NCBI RefSeq assembly: GCF_026210795.1 | Contig: NC_089458.1 | Coordinates: 2,000,001-2,064,000 of the forward strand | Source of the DNA: Rhizophagus irregularis | Lineage: Eukaryota; Glomeromycota; Glomeromycetes; Glomerales; Glomeraceae | Reading direction: 5' to 3' | DNA: 64,000 nt | Shown: one piece after another, positions 36,873-47,956 of the stretch | Layout of the letters: every line of letters starts with the position of its first letter | Position numbering within the stretch: the stretch's first letter is position 1 | Translations under genes and position numbers: made by a program | Notes under the pieces: model-generated | The model's input: the letters and a program-made list of their open reading frames with translations, nothing else | Database searches by the model: none | What the model was told of the DNA's origin: nothing

Positions 36873-37751
36873 TTATTGTAATTCTTCTTGTTCTTGTATC
36901 AAACTCTTTTTTGTATGTTCCTCGATGTCATTGGCTTCCCAAGGATAAACCAACCAGCGATCAGGTGTTTCTCTAGCTGCATAATATCTACCTTCCTCTA
37001 TTATGGAAGGGTCAGGAAATTCCATTCTTTTCTCTTTCTTTTTATTATGAAGAACGAATACAGCAAATTTTGTTTCAGGAGCAATGCATCCAGGATTTTT
37101 TTGTAAAAATTTACGTTTCTCTTCTTCTATATCCTTGGAAAGTTCTTGTACTGCGTAAGCAAGTGTGGTTCTAGTATCATCGACTTCATCTACAATAAGA
37201 ATATTCTTGCCTAACAATGGAGAGGTTGTTGCATGAGAAGGTCCAAAGTGAAGCCATTGGGTTTTTATTACTTGGGTACCAATTATTGCTTGAGAATCGT
37301 CAGTTGACAAGTTATAGGAACCAAGATCCTCATAAAGAGAGAGGCCAATTGCTTGAATCGGAATATTTTTATTATTGGCTCGTTTTAAAAATGTACGCTT
37401 TTTGTCCCAAAATAAGAATGAAAAAAAAATGTAAGAAATTGACAATGAAACATAGATTCATATACTTAACTAAATAAATACGAACGCAATAGCAAAAGTA
37501 ATGTTATAAAGAAACGAACAAATTTAAAAAACGGTCTGTTATAATAAATTTTTTTTTTAAAATTAAAAAGTCATATTATCATAAACAAATATATATATTA
37601 CCAATATTCTAGCGGGTATGAAACCACCACCGCCTATTGCAATCATGAGGTCGGGCTTAAAATCGTCATTTATTCGATAACGTTCAACTGATTCTTTTAC
37701 GAGTTGGTGAACCCGGTTGTAGGAGATATAAAGCTTGGTGTCCTTTGCCAT
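36873..37751 (-). CDS. HPT1: hypoxanthine/guanine (or xanthine) phosphoribosyltransferase, yeast Hpt1-like
   Basis: Two exons, 37602-37751 and 36873-37397, with a GT-AG intron in phase 0, give 224 residues (yeast Hpt1 has 221). The enzyme transfers phosphoribosyl from PRPP to hypoxanthine and guanine in purine salvage in the cytosol. Visible motifs: DLMIAIGGGGFIPARIL (residues 34-50), NIPIQAIGLSLYED after the junction, and ILIVDEVDDTRTTL, the PRPP-binding signature with its paired acidic residues. The C-terminus YYAARETPDRWLVYPWE fits the fungal subgroup. The start ATG is the only one ahead of the conserved YISYNRVHQLV. It is divergently arranged with the nucleostemin-type GTPase gene, with 247 bp between the two start codons. 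Xpt1-type xanthine specificity cannot be excluded by eye. Confidence 0.92.
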
Positions 37752-37998
37752 GCTGTTTCCTATACTAGGAAAAGAAAATTATATCGTTTTTTAACCTATA
37801 TCCTATAGGAGGTAAAAGAGTAAATTTTACGATAAAGAAAAATATAATTTTGAAAAAGTTGAGTAAAGATCACTGATTAGTGATTACTGATAAAAATTGT
37901 GTTAATTAAGATCTTAGATCGATTACGTAAGGAAAAAAAAAAATTGTCATCCATATAAAGTTAAGAAAGATTTGCCAATCAGGAACTGAAATTAGAGA

Positions 37999-39781
37999 AT
38001 GGTTCGCAAGAGTAAGTTTTGAATTTTTGAAAAGCATGAGAAATTGTTAATTTGGAACCTTAATTTAATAATTCAATTATGCAGAGGCCAAAAGTAAGCG
38101 CATGACATGCGCAAGACGGTATAAAAATCAAAAAAATATTAATGAACATAAAAGGAAAGAAAGGAGAGAAGCAAGAAAGAATCCTAAATCTCGTAGTATG
38201 TAATAAAAATAGTACATTTTATTTAAATTGCATAATAATTTTGATTGTGTTATAGAACTGAAAAAGGATCCTGGTATTCCAAATCTATATCCGTTTAAAG
38301 ATCAACTCTTGAATAAAATTGAGCAACAGAAAAGAAAAGTATGAAAATTCCTGAATTATTTTTTTAATGGTCTGTCTTATGTATTAAAGTATATCTCTAC
38401 ACTTCAAGCTTGAAGATGAAAAGCAGCGACAAAAGGATGCACGAAATTCCTTATTCAATAAGAATCGTAAATTAAATTTTGCATCACTATCTGAAGATGC
38501 ATCTAAGCGAGATGCAGAATTCGACAATGATCATGTTTCTGAAGAAGAGGGAATATCAACAGCTATAGATGCGGCCGTCGTTGGACAGAAAGATAATTCT
38601 CGCAAAGCATATTACAAAGAATTTCGTAAGGTTCTTGAGGCAGCTGATGTCATTTTAGAAGTATTGGACGCTCGTGATCCTTTAGGTTGCAGAACTAAAC
38701 ATATTGAAAAAATGATACTAGAGAGTGGATCTACTAAAAGGGTCATTTTAGTGTTAAATAAAATCGGTAAGTTTAGCATGCATATTATAAAGCAAAATTA
38801 TTTTATTTATTTCAAAAAGTTCAATTCACAAAGCGTCCTTAAATGTTAGATCTTGTTCCCAGGGAAAATATAATGCAGTGGCTTATATATCTCCGTAAAG
38901 AACTTCCAACAATTGCTTTTAAGTCCTCTACTCAATCACAGAGAAAAAATCTTGGTCATGTTTCTGCCTCGGTATCTACTGCATCAAATAAAATGTTACA
39001 ACACAGCAATGAGTGTTTGGGTGCTGACATGCTCATCAAGCTTCTTAAAAACTACTCTCGAAATTTAAATATAAAAACTTCAATTACTGTTGGAGTAATC
39101 GGAATTCCGAACGTTGGAAAATCTTCTATTATTAACTCCTTAAAACGTTCTAAAGTTTGTGATATAGGCGCAACTCCAGGTTTAACAAAATTCGCACAAG
39201 AAATTCATTTGGACAAGAATATTAAATTGTTAGATTGTCCTGGAATTGTATTCACTCGTGACAAAAATGCGGAAATTTTATTAAGGAATTGTATCAAAAT
39301 TGAATTGTTAGATGATCTCATTTCACCTGGTATGTATATACGTTTAAGATAAGTGGAAATTTTATAGTTTAATCATTCATTAATAACTTTTTTTGTAGTT
39401 GAATTGATTGTTTCACGTTGTAAACCGGAACAACTCATGATAAGGTACAATGTCCCAATGTTCAGGGATGTTAACGAATTCCTTTTACATCTTGCCCGCC
39501 AAAGGGGTAAATTAAAGCATGGTGGTATTCCCGATATTGATTCGGCAGCAAAGATCGTTTTGCAGGATTGGAATTCTGGTAAGATACCATATTATACTAT
39601 TCCACCAGTGATTGACAAAAATAATGCTATCCTTGATAGTACTATTGTTTCAACATGGAGTAAAGAATTCAATTTGAATGAAACGTGCAATGAAGTAGAA
39701 GATCAAAATATTTTAAGTGGTTCAAAGAGCGAGAGTGATTTTGACAGGGTAATGGTAGACTCGGATGAAAGTAACAATTAA
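37999..39781 (+). CDS. nucleostemin-family (GNL3/Grn1/Nug1) nucleolar GTPase
   Basis: Six exons, 37999-38011, 38085-38195, 38256-38338, 38409-38766, 38850-39329, 39399-39781, sum to 1428 nt (475 residues). The protein is a circularly permuted YlqF/YawG-type GTPase acting in 60S ribosome assembly and export. The N-terminus is basic ([11 protein letters not shown] and [15 protein letters not shown], the GN3L-type nucleolar targeting region). The permuted G motifs are visible: DARDP (about residue 156), NKID spanning an intron (about 186), GIPNVGKSS as P-loop (about 273-281), ATPGLTK and DCPG (about 317). The tail ends in an acidic, Ser-rich stretch ([20 protein letters not shown]). The family also includes yeast Nug1 and fission yeast Grn1; the KRMTC signature favours the nucleostemin/GNL3 branch. 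Confidence 0.93.
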
Positions 39782-41735
39782 TTTATGAAAATTCTGTTCA
39801 AAATTTAAATTTTTAATAAACTAATATATATATATATATATATAGAGAAATAAAGTCAGTAATAAATAATTAATAAGTAGGGATAAATAATAATCTGCCA
39901 TATATTAGATAAACCAAAACTTTTGCTAAATGAACAATTCCAAAAAAGCTAAAGTTTGAAATCCTAATATAAGTATGTCTTAAATGTTTCTGGTTATTTT
40001 CAAAGTAGATATTTTGATATTTAAAGTCCATTTTATCATCTTGCGGAGCAGGTAAAAATATACTTATCACTCTTTTTTTTACTGCATTACAAATAACTAG
40101 CTGCATTACCTATAAAATTGTTTTTCATTAAAAAGCTAAAACTTTAATTATAAAATGATTTATTATTTATAATATTAAACAAAGTATTGCATAGAATAGG
40201 ATCTTACAACCTTATTGCTCCTTTAATTAAGTTTACTAAGTTTCCTAAGTTATAATTAGCCAATTAAAATTGGTCATTTAAATTTGTAATATTAATAAGT
40301 TAGTTAATAGATTGGTAAGTTATATAATTAATATTGAAATTAATTGAACTATAAATTTGAAATAATTTGTATATATAAATTGCAAATAAAATTTATAAAA
40401 TGCAAAATCATAAATAACTTTTAATCTAATAATTAGATATAAAATTTATATCATTCAAAAAGATGAATCAAATGGTTGTATTGTTGTAAAATCATCTCTT
40501 TATAATTAATGTTAATAAAGTTGTAACTTAAAAAGATTTAACAAATATTAATTTTAGAAATTGATTTAGTAATTAAATTTTAATAAAATTTATATTATTA
40601 GATTTATTTTAATAAGACAAATTAAATAGTAGTAAAATCATTTCTTTATAATTAATGTTAATGGAATAATTATAGCTTAAAAAATATTTAATAATTATTA
40701 ACTTTAAAATGATCTAATATTAAAATTTATTATTAAATTTAATTTATTAAAACAAATTGAATAATGGTAAAATTATTTTTCTATAGTTAATATTGATAGA
40801 GTTAAAATTTTTAATTATAGTTTATATTAATTTTGACTAGAATTGCAATTTATACATGTATTATTAAAATGTAATTATAAGATATTTTTTATATAATTAT
40901 ATTTCTTTATAGTTATTTAATATAAACTATTCTAGAGTTGATTGTATTTGTATATAGCTAAACTGTTATATTAAATTATTAATATATAATGGATTTTAGT
41001 AGATTGTAATGCTAGTTAATTATTTAATTTTTAATTTACATATGCTAAATAAAATTCAGTATAAGCTACTGAACCTAAAAATTGTAGTTTATTTTTGCAA
41101 GAAAATTTTCCTAAACTTCAAGTTAATTTGGCTAACATTATAATACTAATCTGAATTATAATATTTTCATATTTATTACTATAAAAGAAACAGATCGGTA
41201 TACATTATATCATGAAATAATATAAAAATTGGTATATTAGGATTTTTTAATAATTGTAAAATGGAAGAATAAAAACATCATTATAGGTATGTTATATAGA
41301 AGTTTTAACTATAAAGTTGCTTAAATAAAAAAAAATGATAATGATGATATTGAATAGTAATATAGAATTTTTTTTTATTCTAGTTGGAATTAAGGTGAAT
41401 ATTACTATAATTACCCGAAAAAGCAGATAAATAAACTTGACTAAATAACAACCATTAAATGTATATATATCCGACATTCATTATCCCGACACTTATTATC
41501 CTTTTTAAAAAAGAAAATTGCTAAAACTCACCAGTACTTAGAAAAGCAGATCATGTGTAACAATGTGATCATAATTTATTATTAGATAGTGAAAAGTAGG
41601 TTGGCGATCGGTTGTGTAACGGGAGAGTGCCACAGCAATTTCTATCCCAGTGTTACTGAATTAAAGTTAATTTTAGGAAGCAAACCATAACTAGATAATA
41701 TATTAACAAACCATTAAAAGTTCCTACTTATAAAT
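39782..41735. other. AT-rich spacer containing a decayed module array
   Basis: Nothing coding is visible; the 78- and 61-codon minus-strand frames are AT-driven. A (TA)n run follows the GTPase stop codon. The stretch 40455-40805 is a separate repeat (listed). The final 150 bp are the presumed promoter region of the bromodomain gene. Confidence 0.5.
40455..40805 (+). repeat. degenerate direct array (3 units, ~135-155 bp period) related to the fold-back module
   Basis: Units start near 40462 (GATGAATCAAATGG), 40616 (GACAAATTAAATAG) and 40751 (AACAAATTGAATAATGG). Each continues with GTAAAATCAT(C/T)TCTTTATA or a close variant and then TTAATGTTAATR. This follows the order of the module in the 20-kb fold-back (GACGAATCGAATGGTAGT, AAAATCATATCTTTATAT, TTGATAGATGAC) after loss of G and C. 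Orientation is direct, not inverted. Confidence 0.5.
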
Positions 41736-44700
41736 ATGGGCAAAAAGTCAAAGGATAAGAAATCTCATAAACATAAGCGCAAGCACTCGCGTAAAGATTC
41801 TTCTCACATTGGTAAGAAGTCATTTCTATTATTATAAAGGCTTAAATTAGAAACTTCGCGCGAGAATTGGAAGAATTGCAACGAATATAAAATTGCTTCG
41901 CGTACACTTTTAAAGTATCAGTAATTTCGATCAAAACATGTAGACCAAAGAAAATACTATTATGAAATTTTAGTCTTGGTAACTTTAGGAAAAAAAAAGG
42001 TTCTCTACTGATTTACAAACTTAAGTGCTTATTTGAATATTTCCAAAATATGTTTTAGAGCCTAATGAACAAACAAGAAACGAACAGTCCCGTTCTGAGC
42101 AACCTCGTACGAAGCTTAGACTTTCGTACAGGCGAGATGATAGTTCAGGGGTAACAAATAGTTCTACAAATAACGATGACACTGAAATTCAAAACGTTAA
42201 CGGGGAATATCAAGACAATGACCAAATTGACGTGGATAACGCAACTGTCTTTGCGTCAAGACTAGAAGAACCTCCTCGAAGAACAATATTAAGATTGAAA
42301 TTTAACCCAGATTCATCAGTTAAGAAGAGTAAAAAGCGTAAACATAAGCATAAGCGTCGCGAAGTGATTGATGTTGCTTCGTCGCATTCTCATGAGAAGG
42401 TCGACAAAGGGAAACGCAAAATACGAGATTCAATTGAGGAATCAATTCATGAAGAGAATGTTAGTCCTGATGATAATGATAGTTTTAGATCTCATCCTCG
42501 GAAGAAAATCAAACGTCAAAAGGATAATTACGCAAATATTGAAAGTGCTAACAACAAGAAACTGTCAAATGATGCAATTGTGGGTACGAATGATGAATTA
42601 GATATAAACTTAACAAGTGGCATTAATGCAACTACTGAGAAAGCTACAATTTTGAGTAAAAGGAAATTAAAAGGAGTAGATAGTGTGAATTTTAGTAAAG
42701 TAGATATCGAGAAAGCCGTTTACATTGCAGGGTCAAATAAAGTTGACGAGAAGTTATCAGCTCCGAATTCAGCTAATCAAGAACAGAAAAGTGATGAAGG
42801 TACTAATAAACCAAAAGAGGCTGTTGGTGAGAAGCCTCTTGAGCACGTGGAAGCAGGACCTTCAATAACTATGCAAGATCGCAAGGAGGCTTCTGTTGTC
42901 ACGTCCACATATCAACTTAGAGAAAAGCGTTCGTATCCACCTAGTTTCAAAGATTCTAATAAATCAGATGATTCACGCCCTTCAAAAGTTCACAAGGTCT
43001 CTTCAAAGACTGTACAATCACAAGAGAATTCTTCCGTTATAGCATCGTATAAAAGTTCTGAAATCAATATGCCATTACAAGTCACTGCAAATAAAGATCC
43101 TGATATTACCGAAAACTTAAATGGCAAATCAATAATAAAAGATGTAACTATATATCCTGCACCATCATCTACAAAATCTGGTCCCGTACGTAAGCTTGGA
43201 CGGCCTCCAAAATCACAAGAAACTCAACGTACCAACACTCAACGTAATTGGACATGGCAGAAAAAGAAGAAAGACCTAAAGACGATTTTAAATAAGTTAT
43301 TGGACTCTTTCGAAAAGTAATGTATAATTTGAATCTTATTTTAAATTTCTAATAAATATATCATCAACGATCATTTTTTTGGTAAACCAGGAAAGATGCG
43401 TACGGGTTTTTTTTAGAGCCGGTTGATACAAGCATTGTTACAGATTACTCAACAATTATTAGTAATCCCATGGACCTTGGCACGATGCGTAGAAAGGTAA
43501 ACAACAACGAGTACACAGACATTGACACATTCAAGGTTGGTTGTATTACAATACTTTTTTTAAAGTCTCAACATTATTTACCCATTTTTAATGAATTATT
43601 ATTGACACTTTGCAGAACGACCTTGCACTTATTTGTAATAATTGCAAGACATACAATTCTCCCGAAACTCTATACTATAAAAGTGCTGAGAAACTTTGGA
43701 CTTTTGGCGAAAAAGCTATTGAGCGAGAAAGGGACAGCATCTTATTAGAAGAGGAAAAGGCAAAGGCCTTGAAAGGGTTTATTAGTGTCGAAGATGGTAA
43801 AAAGGTAGGAAAATTTCATACAATGATATTCCGCAATTGTTCTATGGTCTCTGATTTTAATTTTACACGAATAGGCTACCACTAATTTTGTCACTAATGC
43901 TGTGTCCAGTAGAGGTACTCCTTGATTCATTATGATTTGCGTAGCGTGATTAATATAAATATTTACGAGTTAATATAATTTTAGGATCCTCTGTTTCAAG
44001 ACCTATCAGACAACCTCGAAGAACAAGGCGAGGAGAACCTCGCAAGCTATTTGCGCCAGATGGTTCAGTTTTGCCTTGTGAATATATACATATTTCATTT
44101 ATTCTTTGATCATATTACTCTTTATTATTTTTTTTTAACAATGGTTTATTGTTTTAGCTGGAAATCCCGAGGTTCTTTTGCCAAAGGTACGACCTTTTGG
44201 TGAGACTCCGTTGCTTACCGTTATATCATCAAAAGCCCAACGTCCAGGTAAAATTTTCAAATCTTAATTTTATTTTGCTAATAGGTTTTCTATAATCTAA
44301 TAACTGATTTTCAATAATTTAGCACGATTTGAAGATTACGGACCGTTTGCAACATTGGGAGTGGAGGCACCCTATTATTCTCCTTCTGAAAAAGAGTATT
44401 TCTATAATATATATGGTGACGAAAGAGGATATGCGTACGCTCAAAGTATAAAAAATTTTGTTAAGGATATGGGTGATGAAATGAATGCGCAAGTTGACAA
44501 TTTCCTTAACAAATTAACTCGGGGAACACACAATATTGACCAGTGTGTTGCGAAAATGGTTTCAGGAGTAGAATCTGTTGATACGTTCGCTATTTTAGAC
44601 ACTGAACTTGGCCCAGTTGATGTGAGACAAGAACTCAATAGAATCCAGCGTCTCCCTGAACTTAGGAGACAAAGGGACGAGTTGGAAATGTGGCAAAATG

Positions 44701-45497
44701 AAAAAATCGACTTGAACTCTTTAGTAAACGATAAGGAAGCCAACTCTATGTTGACCGTTCTCGAAAACGCAAGTTTTCAGGAGATGTTGGACCTCAATGC
44801 CAAGTCTCTTGCCGAGTTAATCTCGGCCAATGAAAATGCTGTTGACTTGCAAGGCTCACAGGAACAGAAACAACTTGGTATGTTTATAATAAAATTTAAT
44901 TTATTCGTTATTAATTAACACTATATTTTTATAATTCAGTCGATGATATACAGCATCGTTTATTTCAACTTGCTCAACATGCACCGAAAGACGAAATCAA
45001 ATCGGGTGCAACGCCTCCTATGCAATCATATGTGATGCCGGCTTCCATGGCTGGTCCGCAGGCAACAAAAACATTGCTGCCAAAACATACAATGTCGGGC
45101 GTGGAGCAAAATGATCCAATTAGTGCATTGGCGCCGTCTTTGCCAGAATTTCCTGCAATTAGCAAAAGCAGAACAAAACCGTGCAATTATAATCCTGGTA
45201 TGTATTTTTTCATCATAGGATTAAAGTTCAATACGAAATTTGAACTCCTATCTTTATTTTTAGCCGGAAAATGTGCCAATTGTCAAACCACCGATACTCC
45301 TGGGTGGCGAGCAGGAGAAACCCCCGACCAAAAATTGTGTAATGGTTAGTATATTATTTGCTTACCTTATATATCATTTTTTATTTCTCTAAATATTTTT
45401 TATATAACGTTTTTATATTTTATTAGCATGCGGATTATATTATGCAAAAAATAAGTCTCACAGGCCTTCAAACCTGTGGGCAACTTCATCACGTTGA
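41736..45497 (+). CDS. BRD7/BRD9-like bromodomain protein with C-terminal GATA zinc finger
   Basis: Eleven exons keep one frame over 2856 nt (951 residues): 41736-41811, 42059-43316, 43391-43535, 43616-43804, 43875-43914, 43985-44077, 44158-44247, 44323-44877, 44940-45197, 45264-45344, 45427-45497. The N-terminus is a Lys/His-rich basic tail (KDKKSHKHKRKHSRK, repeated later as KKSKKRKHKHKRR) followed by about 350 disordered residues with an AT-hook-like KLGRPPKS. A bromodomain spans about residues 430-540: FFLEPVDTSIVTDY, NPMDLGTMRRK and CNNCKTYNSPET, whose Asn (about 507) is the acetyl-lysine contact. The next region (YGPFATLGVEAPYYSP, YGDERGYAYAQSIKNFVKDM) resembles the DUF3512 part of BRD7/BRD9, subunits of SWI/SNF remodelers. 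The last 50 residues form a GATA finger, C-X2-C-X18-C-X2-C (Cys 905, 908, 927, 930). The likely role is chromatin reading/remodelling with added DNA binding. Confidence 0.88.
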
Positions 45498-45922
45498 AGT
45501 GGTTTTTTTTTTTGTTTCTTTACAATTCGACCTTTGTAAATTTTTTTTTTTTTTTTTTAAAAAAAAAAGTAAATAATAAAAGACTAATTTCGTACAAGAA
45601 TAAAATTGTAGATAGTATATTTTAAACCTCTAGAGATTGTGTAACAACTTAAAGATTATGCATAGTTATAAATGCGCTAAGACATGATGCGCGATGCGCG
45701 AAAACGAATTATTAAACTCGTGCATAGAAGATTGGGCACGAGATTCCACGATTGCTTTTAAGTTTTAACTACTTTCTCAGCCTTACATCCTGTCGTGCGA
45801 CATTTGAGAGGACAAATGTAGTATGTGTGGCAATTTATTGTGACCTGTATAATTTCCTAGATTCACTGTGAGAATCAATCCTTTGGGTTGTAATTGAAAA
45901 ACTTATTCTCGAATAAACCGAT
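45498..45922. other. intergenic region between two plus-strand genes
   Basis: This holds the 3' flank of the bromodomain gene, with T-rich and A-rich runs near 45538-45568, and the upstream region of the acidic-protein gene. The palindromic AGACATGATGCGCGATGCGCGAAA lies near 45680. No gene was recognised. Confidence 0.5.
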
Positions 45923-47150
45923 ATGGAAACCACTAAAACCGCTGATGCTGGCTCTAAGAATTGGTTAAAGGAGAGGGCTGCTATATGTAAGTTTTTGATA
46001 ATTGCTGCCCTCTTCCTTGGCCAAACTTTTGGCCCGTTTTTTACCCAAGATAACGCGAATTTTGAAACCCCAATGCTAATTATAATTTATAATAACCAGC
46101 TGCTGCTCATAGACGTCAGAAAACCGACCCTGCTGCAGCTCGTCTTATCGAAAAAGCCGATCAGTTACATAAGGAACGTACACAGAAAAACTTACGTGAA
46201 ACGGTAGATGAGGATGATGAGGCAGTGGATGAAGTCCCGGAAACTACTGTGAAAAAGAATGAAGGTAGAGACCGTCGTACGAATGTGAAAAGTTCATTTC
46301 GCCGCAGTGTAGTGTTTTCATCCCCACTAAATTATTCGTCGACGCCAGCTGAGGACGAAGATCTCGAGGATATTGATGCAATTGTCAGTGTACCCCCACC
46401 TGAAGAAATAGTTGTTAAAAGTAAGTACAACATTTTAAGCAATTGATTGAATATCATTCATGCAGGGCGTTCTGTACGACGATTAATTAATATTTTATTT
46501 AAAAACAAAGTTGCCCAGAAACCTGCCGAGGAAGATACAATTGCATCAAATCATGGCAAAGAAACAAGCGAAGATGTATACCGTTCATTTGCCGAGTCAG
46601 TTCTAGAACAAGGACTAACAACAAAATCTGAATTGGAATTATCATTTGATCTAAAGCCCGAAGATATAAAAATCAAGGAGGAGGAAGAGGAAGAGGAAGA
46701 AGAGGAAGAAGAAGAGGAAGAGGAGGAGGAGGAGGAGGAAGAGGAAGAGAAGGGAGAGGAAGAAACTCAAGAGGGTATGATCAAAACTGAACATGCCTAA
46801 TCTGTAATTATGTAAATTATAGAATGATTTCGATCGGTCTTATCTTGGTTACTTTTTGATAAAACAAGCAGATTTGAATGAAGCTGATATTACAGAAGAA
46901 AAGGTACAAGAGAAATTAAAGGATGCAGATGTAGAAATTAATCATAATGAAGAAAATAAAGGTGATGTAAAAGATCAAGGTAAAATGAATTAAAAAATTT
47001 TCTCTATTTATATTTTATAATTCATAAATTCTTGCGAATTATTTTATTCTGGATTTTTTAATTCTTAAATTTATAGAGGATGATAAATCAGAAGAATCAA
47101 CATTAACGAAAGAAGTAGATGTAGATACGGTTCCAAAAAACAATGACTAG
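45923..47150 (+). CDS. acidic, charged protein with long poly-Glu tract, function unknown
   Basis: Five exons, 45923-45986, 46100-46420, 46466-46774, 46872-46979 and 47077-47150, all GT-AG, give 291 residues with intact phase. I do not recognise a domain. The N-terminal third is helical and charged (HRRQKTDPAAARLIEKADQL). The middle has basic-Ser stretches (SSFRRSVVFSSPLNYSSTP) next to acidic ones (AEDEDLEDIDAIV) and a short RRSVRRLINILFK patch. Exon 3 ends in an uninterrupted run of more than 20 Glu residues encoded by GAG/GAA codons, followed by an acidic Lys/Glu/Asp tail. There is no signal peptide or membrane segment. The composition suggests a nuclear or histone/ribosome-handling protein, but that is only a guess. 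The GAG/GAA run is prone to length change. Confidence 0.75.
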
Positions 47151-47956
47151 TAATAATATACTTTTTTTTAAATGTATTGTATTGTAATTTTGTGTTTAAC
47201 TAGACACCATTATGTTTATATAGAGCGTTGGGTTTTTATTATGTATTATTTTATTATTTTATTTTATTTCACTTTTCGGATGTATCGAGTGCGAGAATCA
47301 TGGATTGTTTCTTCTCAAATTTTATCTTTATCTCGAGCTATATATTATGAGTCATTTATTAATTTAATATAATGACATATTTCTCTTATTTTCAAATTTA
47401 TGTAATAGTCAAAGCATGCTCTAATCATTTTAAATGTCAGTGATATTAAAAATTTTTGTTCAGATTAAGATATTTGTATTTTGTTCCTAAAAAGTTTATA
47501 GCATTTTTAGATAGGAAAATGAAAATGAAATATGTCAAATACAGCAATAGTTATACATATTTTAGCTAAAATTTTACATTTTATTTTTCACCCAGATAGC
47601 AAAAAATGGTATGACCTGCACTTTATTAAAAAATCTAATCTTAATTAGACCTGTTTCGTGCTATCTAAAAGATTGAATCTAACCTTGTCTGAAATCTATT
47701 TTAATAATTAAGCGATAAGACGATACGATTCTGAATAAATAATATCTATTCTATCTTCGAAGAAAATTTTCTTATTATTTTATTAAAAATAGGGGGAAAT
47801 GAAACAGTATTACGATATCACTTTACATTTAGGTATTTATATTTTACTTGAAAAAAAATTATTTATTACTGCGGTTAAAGTAATAATAAGGCTGCCTGCA
47901 GTTTTTATTCTATATTTTACATATCAATACATTATAAATTATTAATATACAACATA
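47151..47956. other. convergent intergenic region
   Basis: This 3'-3' spacer between the acidic-protein gene (+) and the VTT-domain gene (-) is AT-rich. The 66-codon frame at 47172-47372 has no credible context. Nothing else is recognised. Confidence 0.5.

Noticed and set aside
36888-37477. Plus-strand frames at 36888-37106 and 37217-37477
   Set aside because: They are antisense to the clearly homologous phosphoribosyltransferase exons.
44441-45186. Minus-strand frames at 44441-44743 and 44974-45186
   Set aside because: Antisense to bromodomain-gene exons that hold a consistent multi-exon frame.
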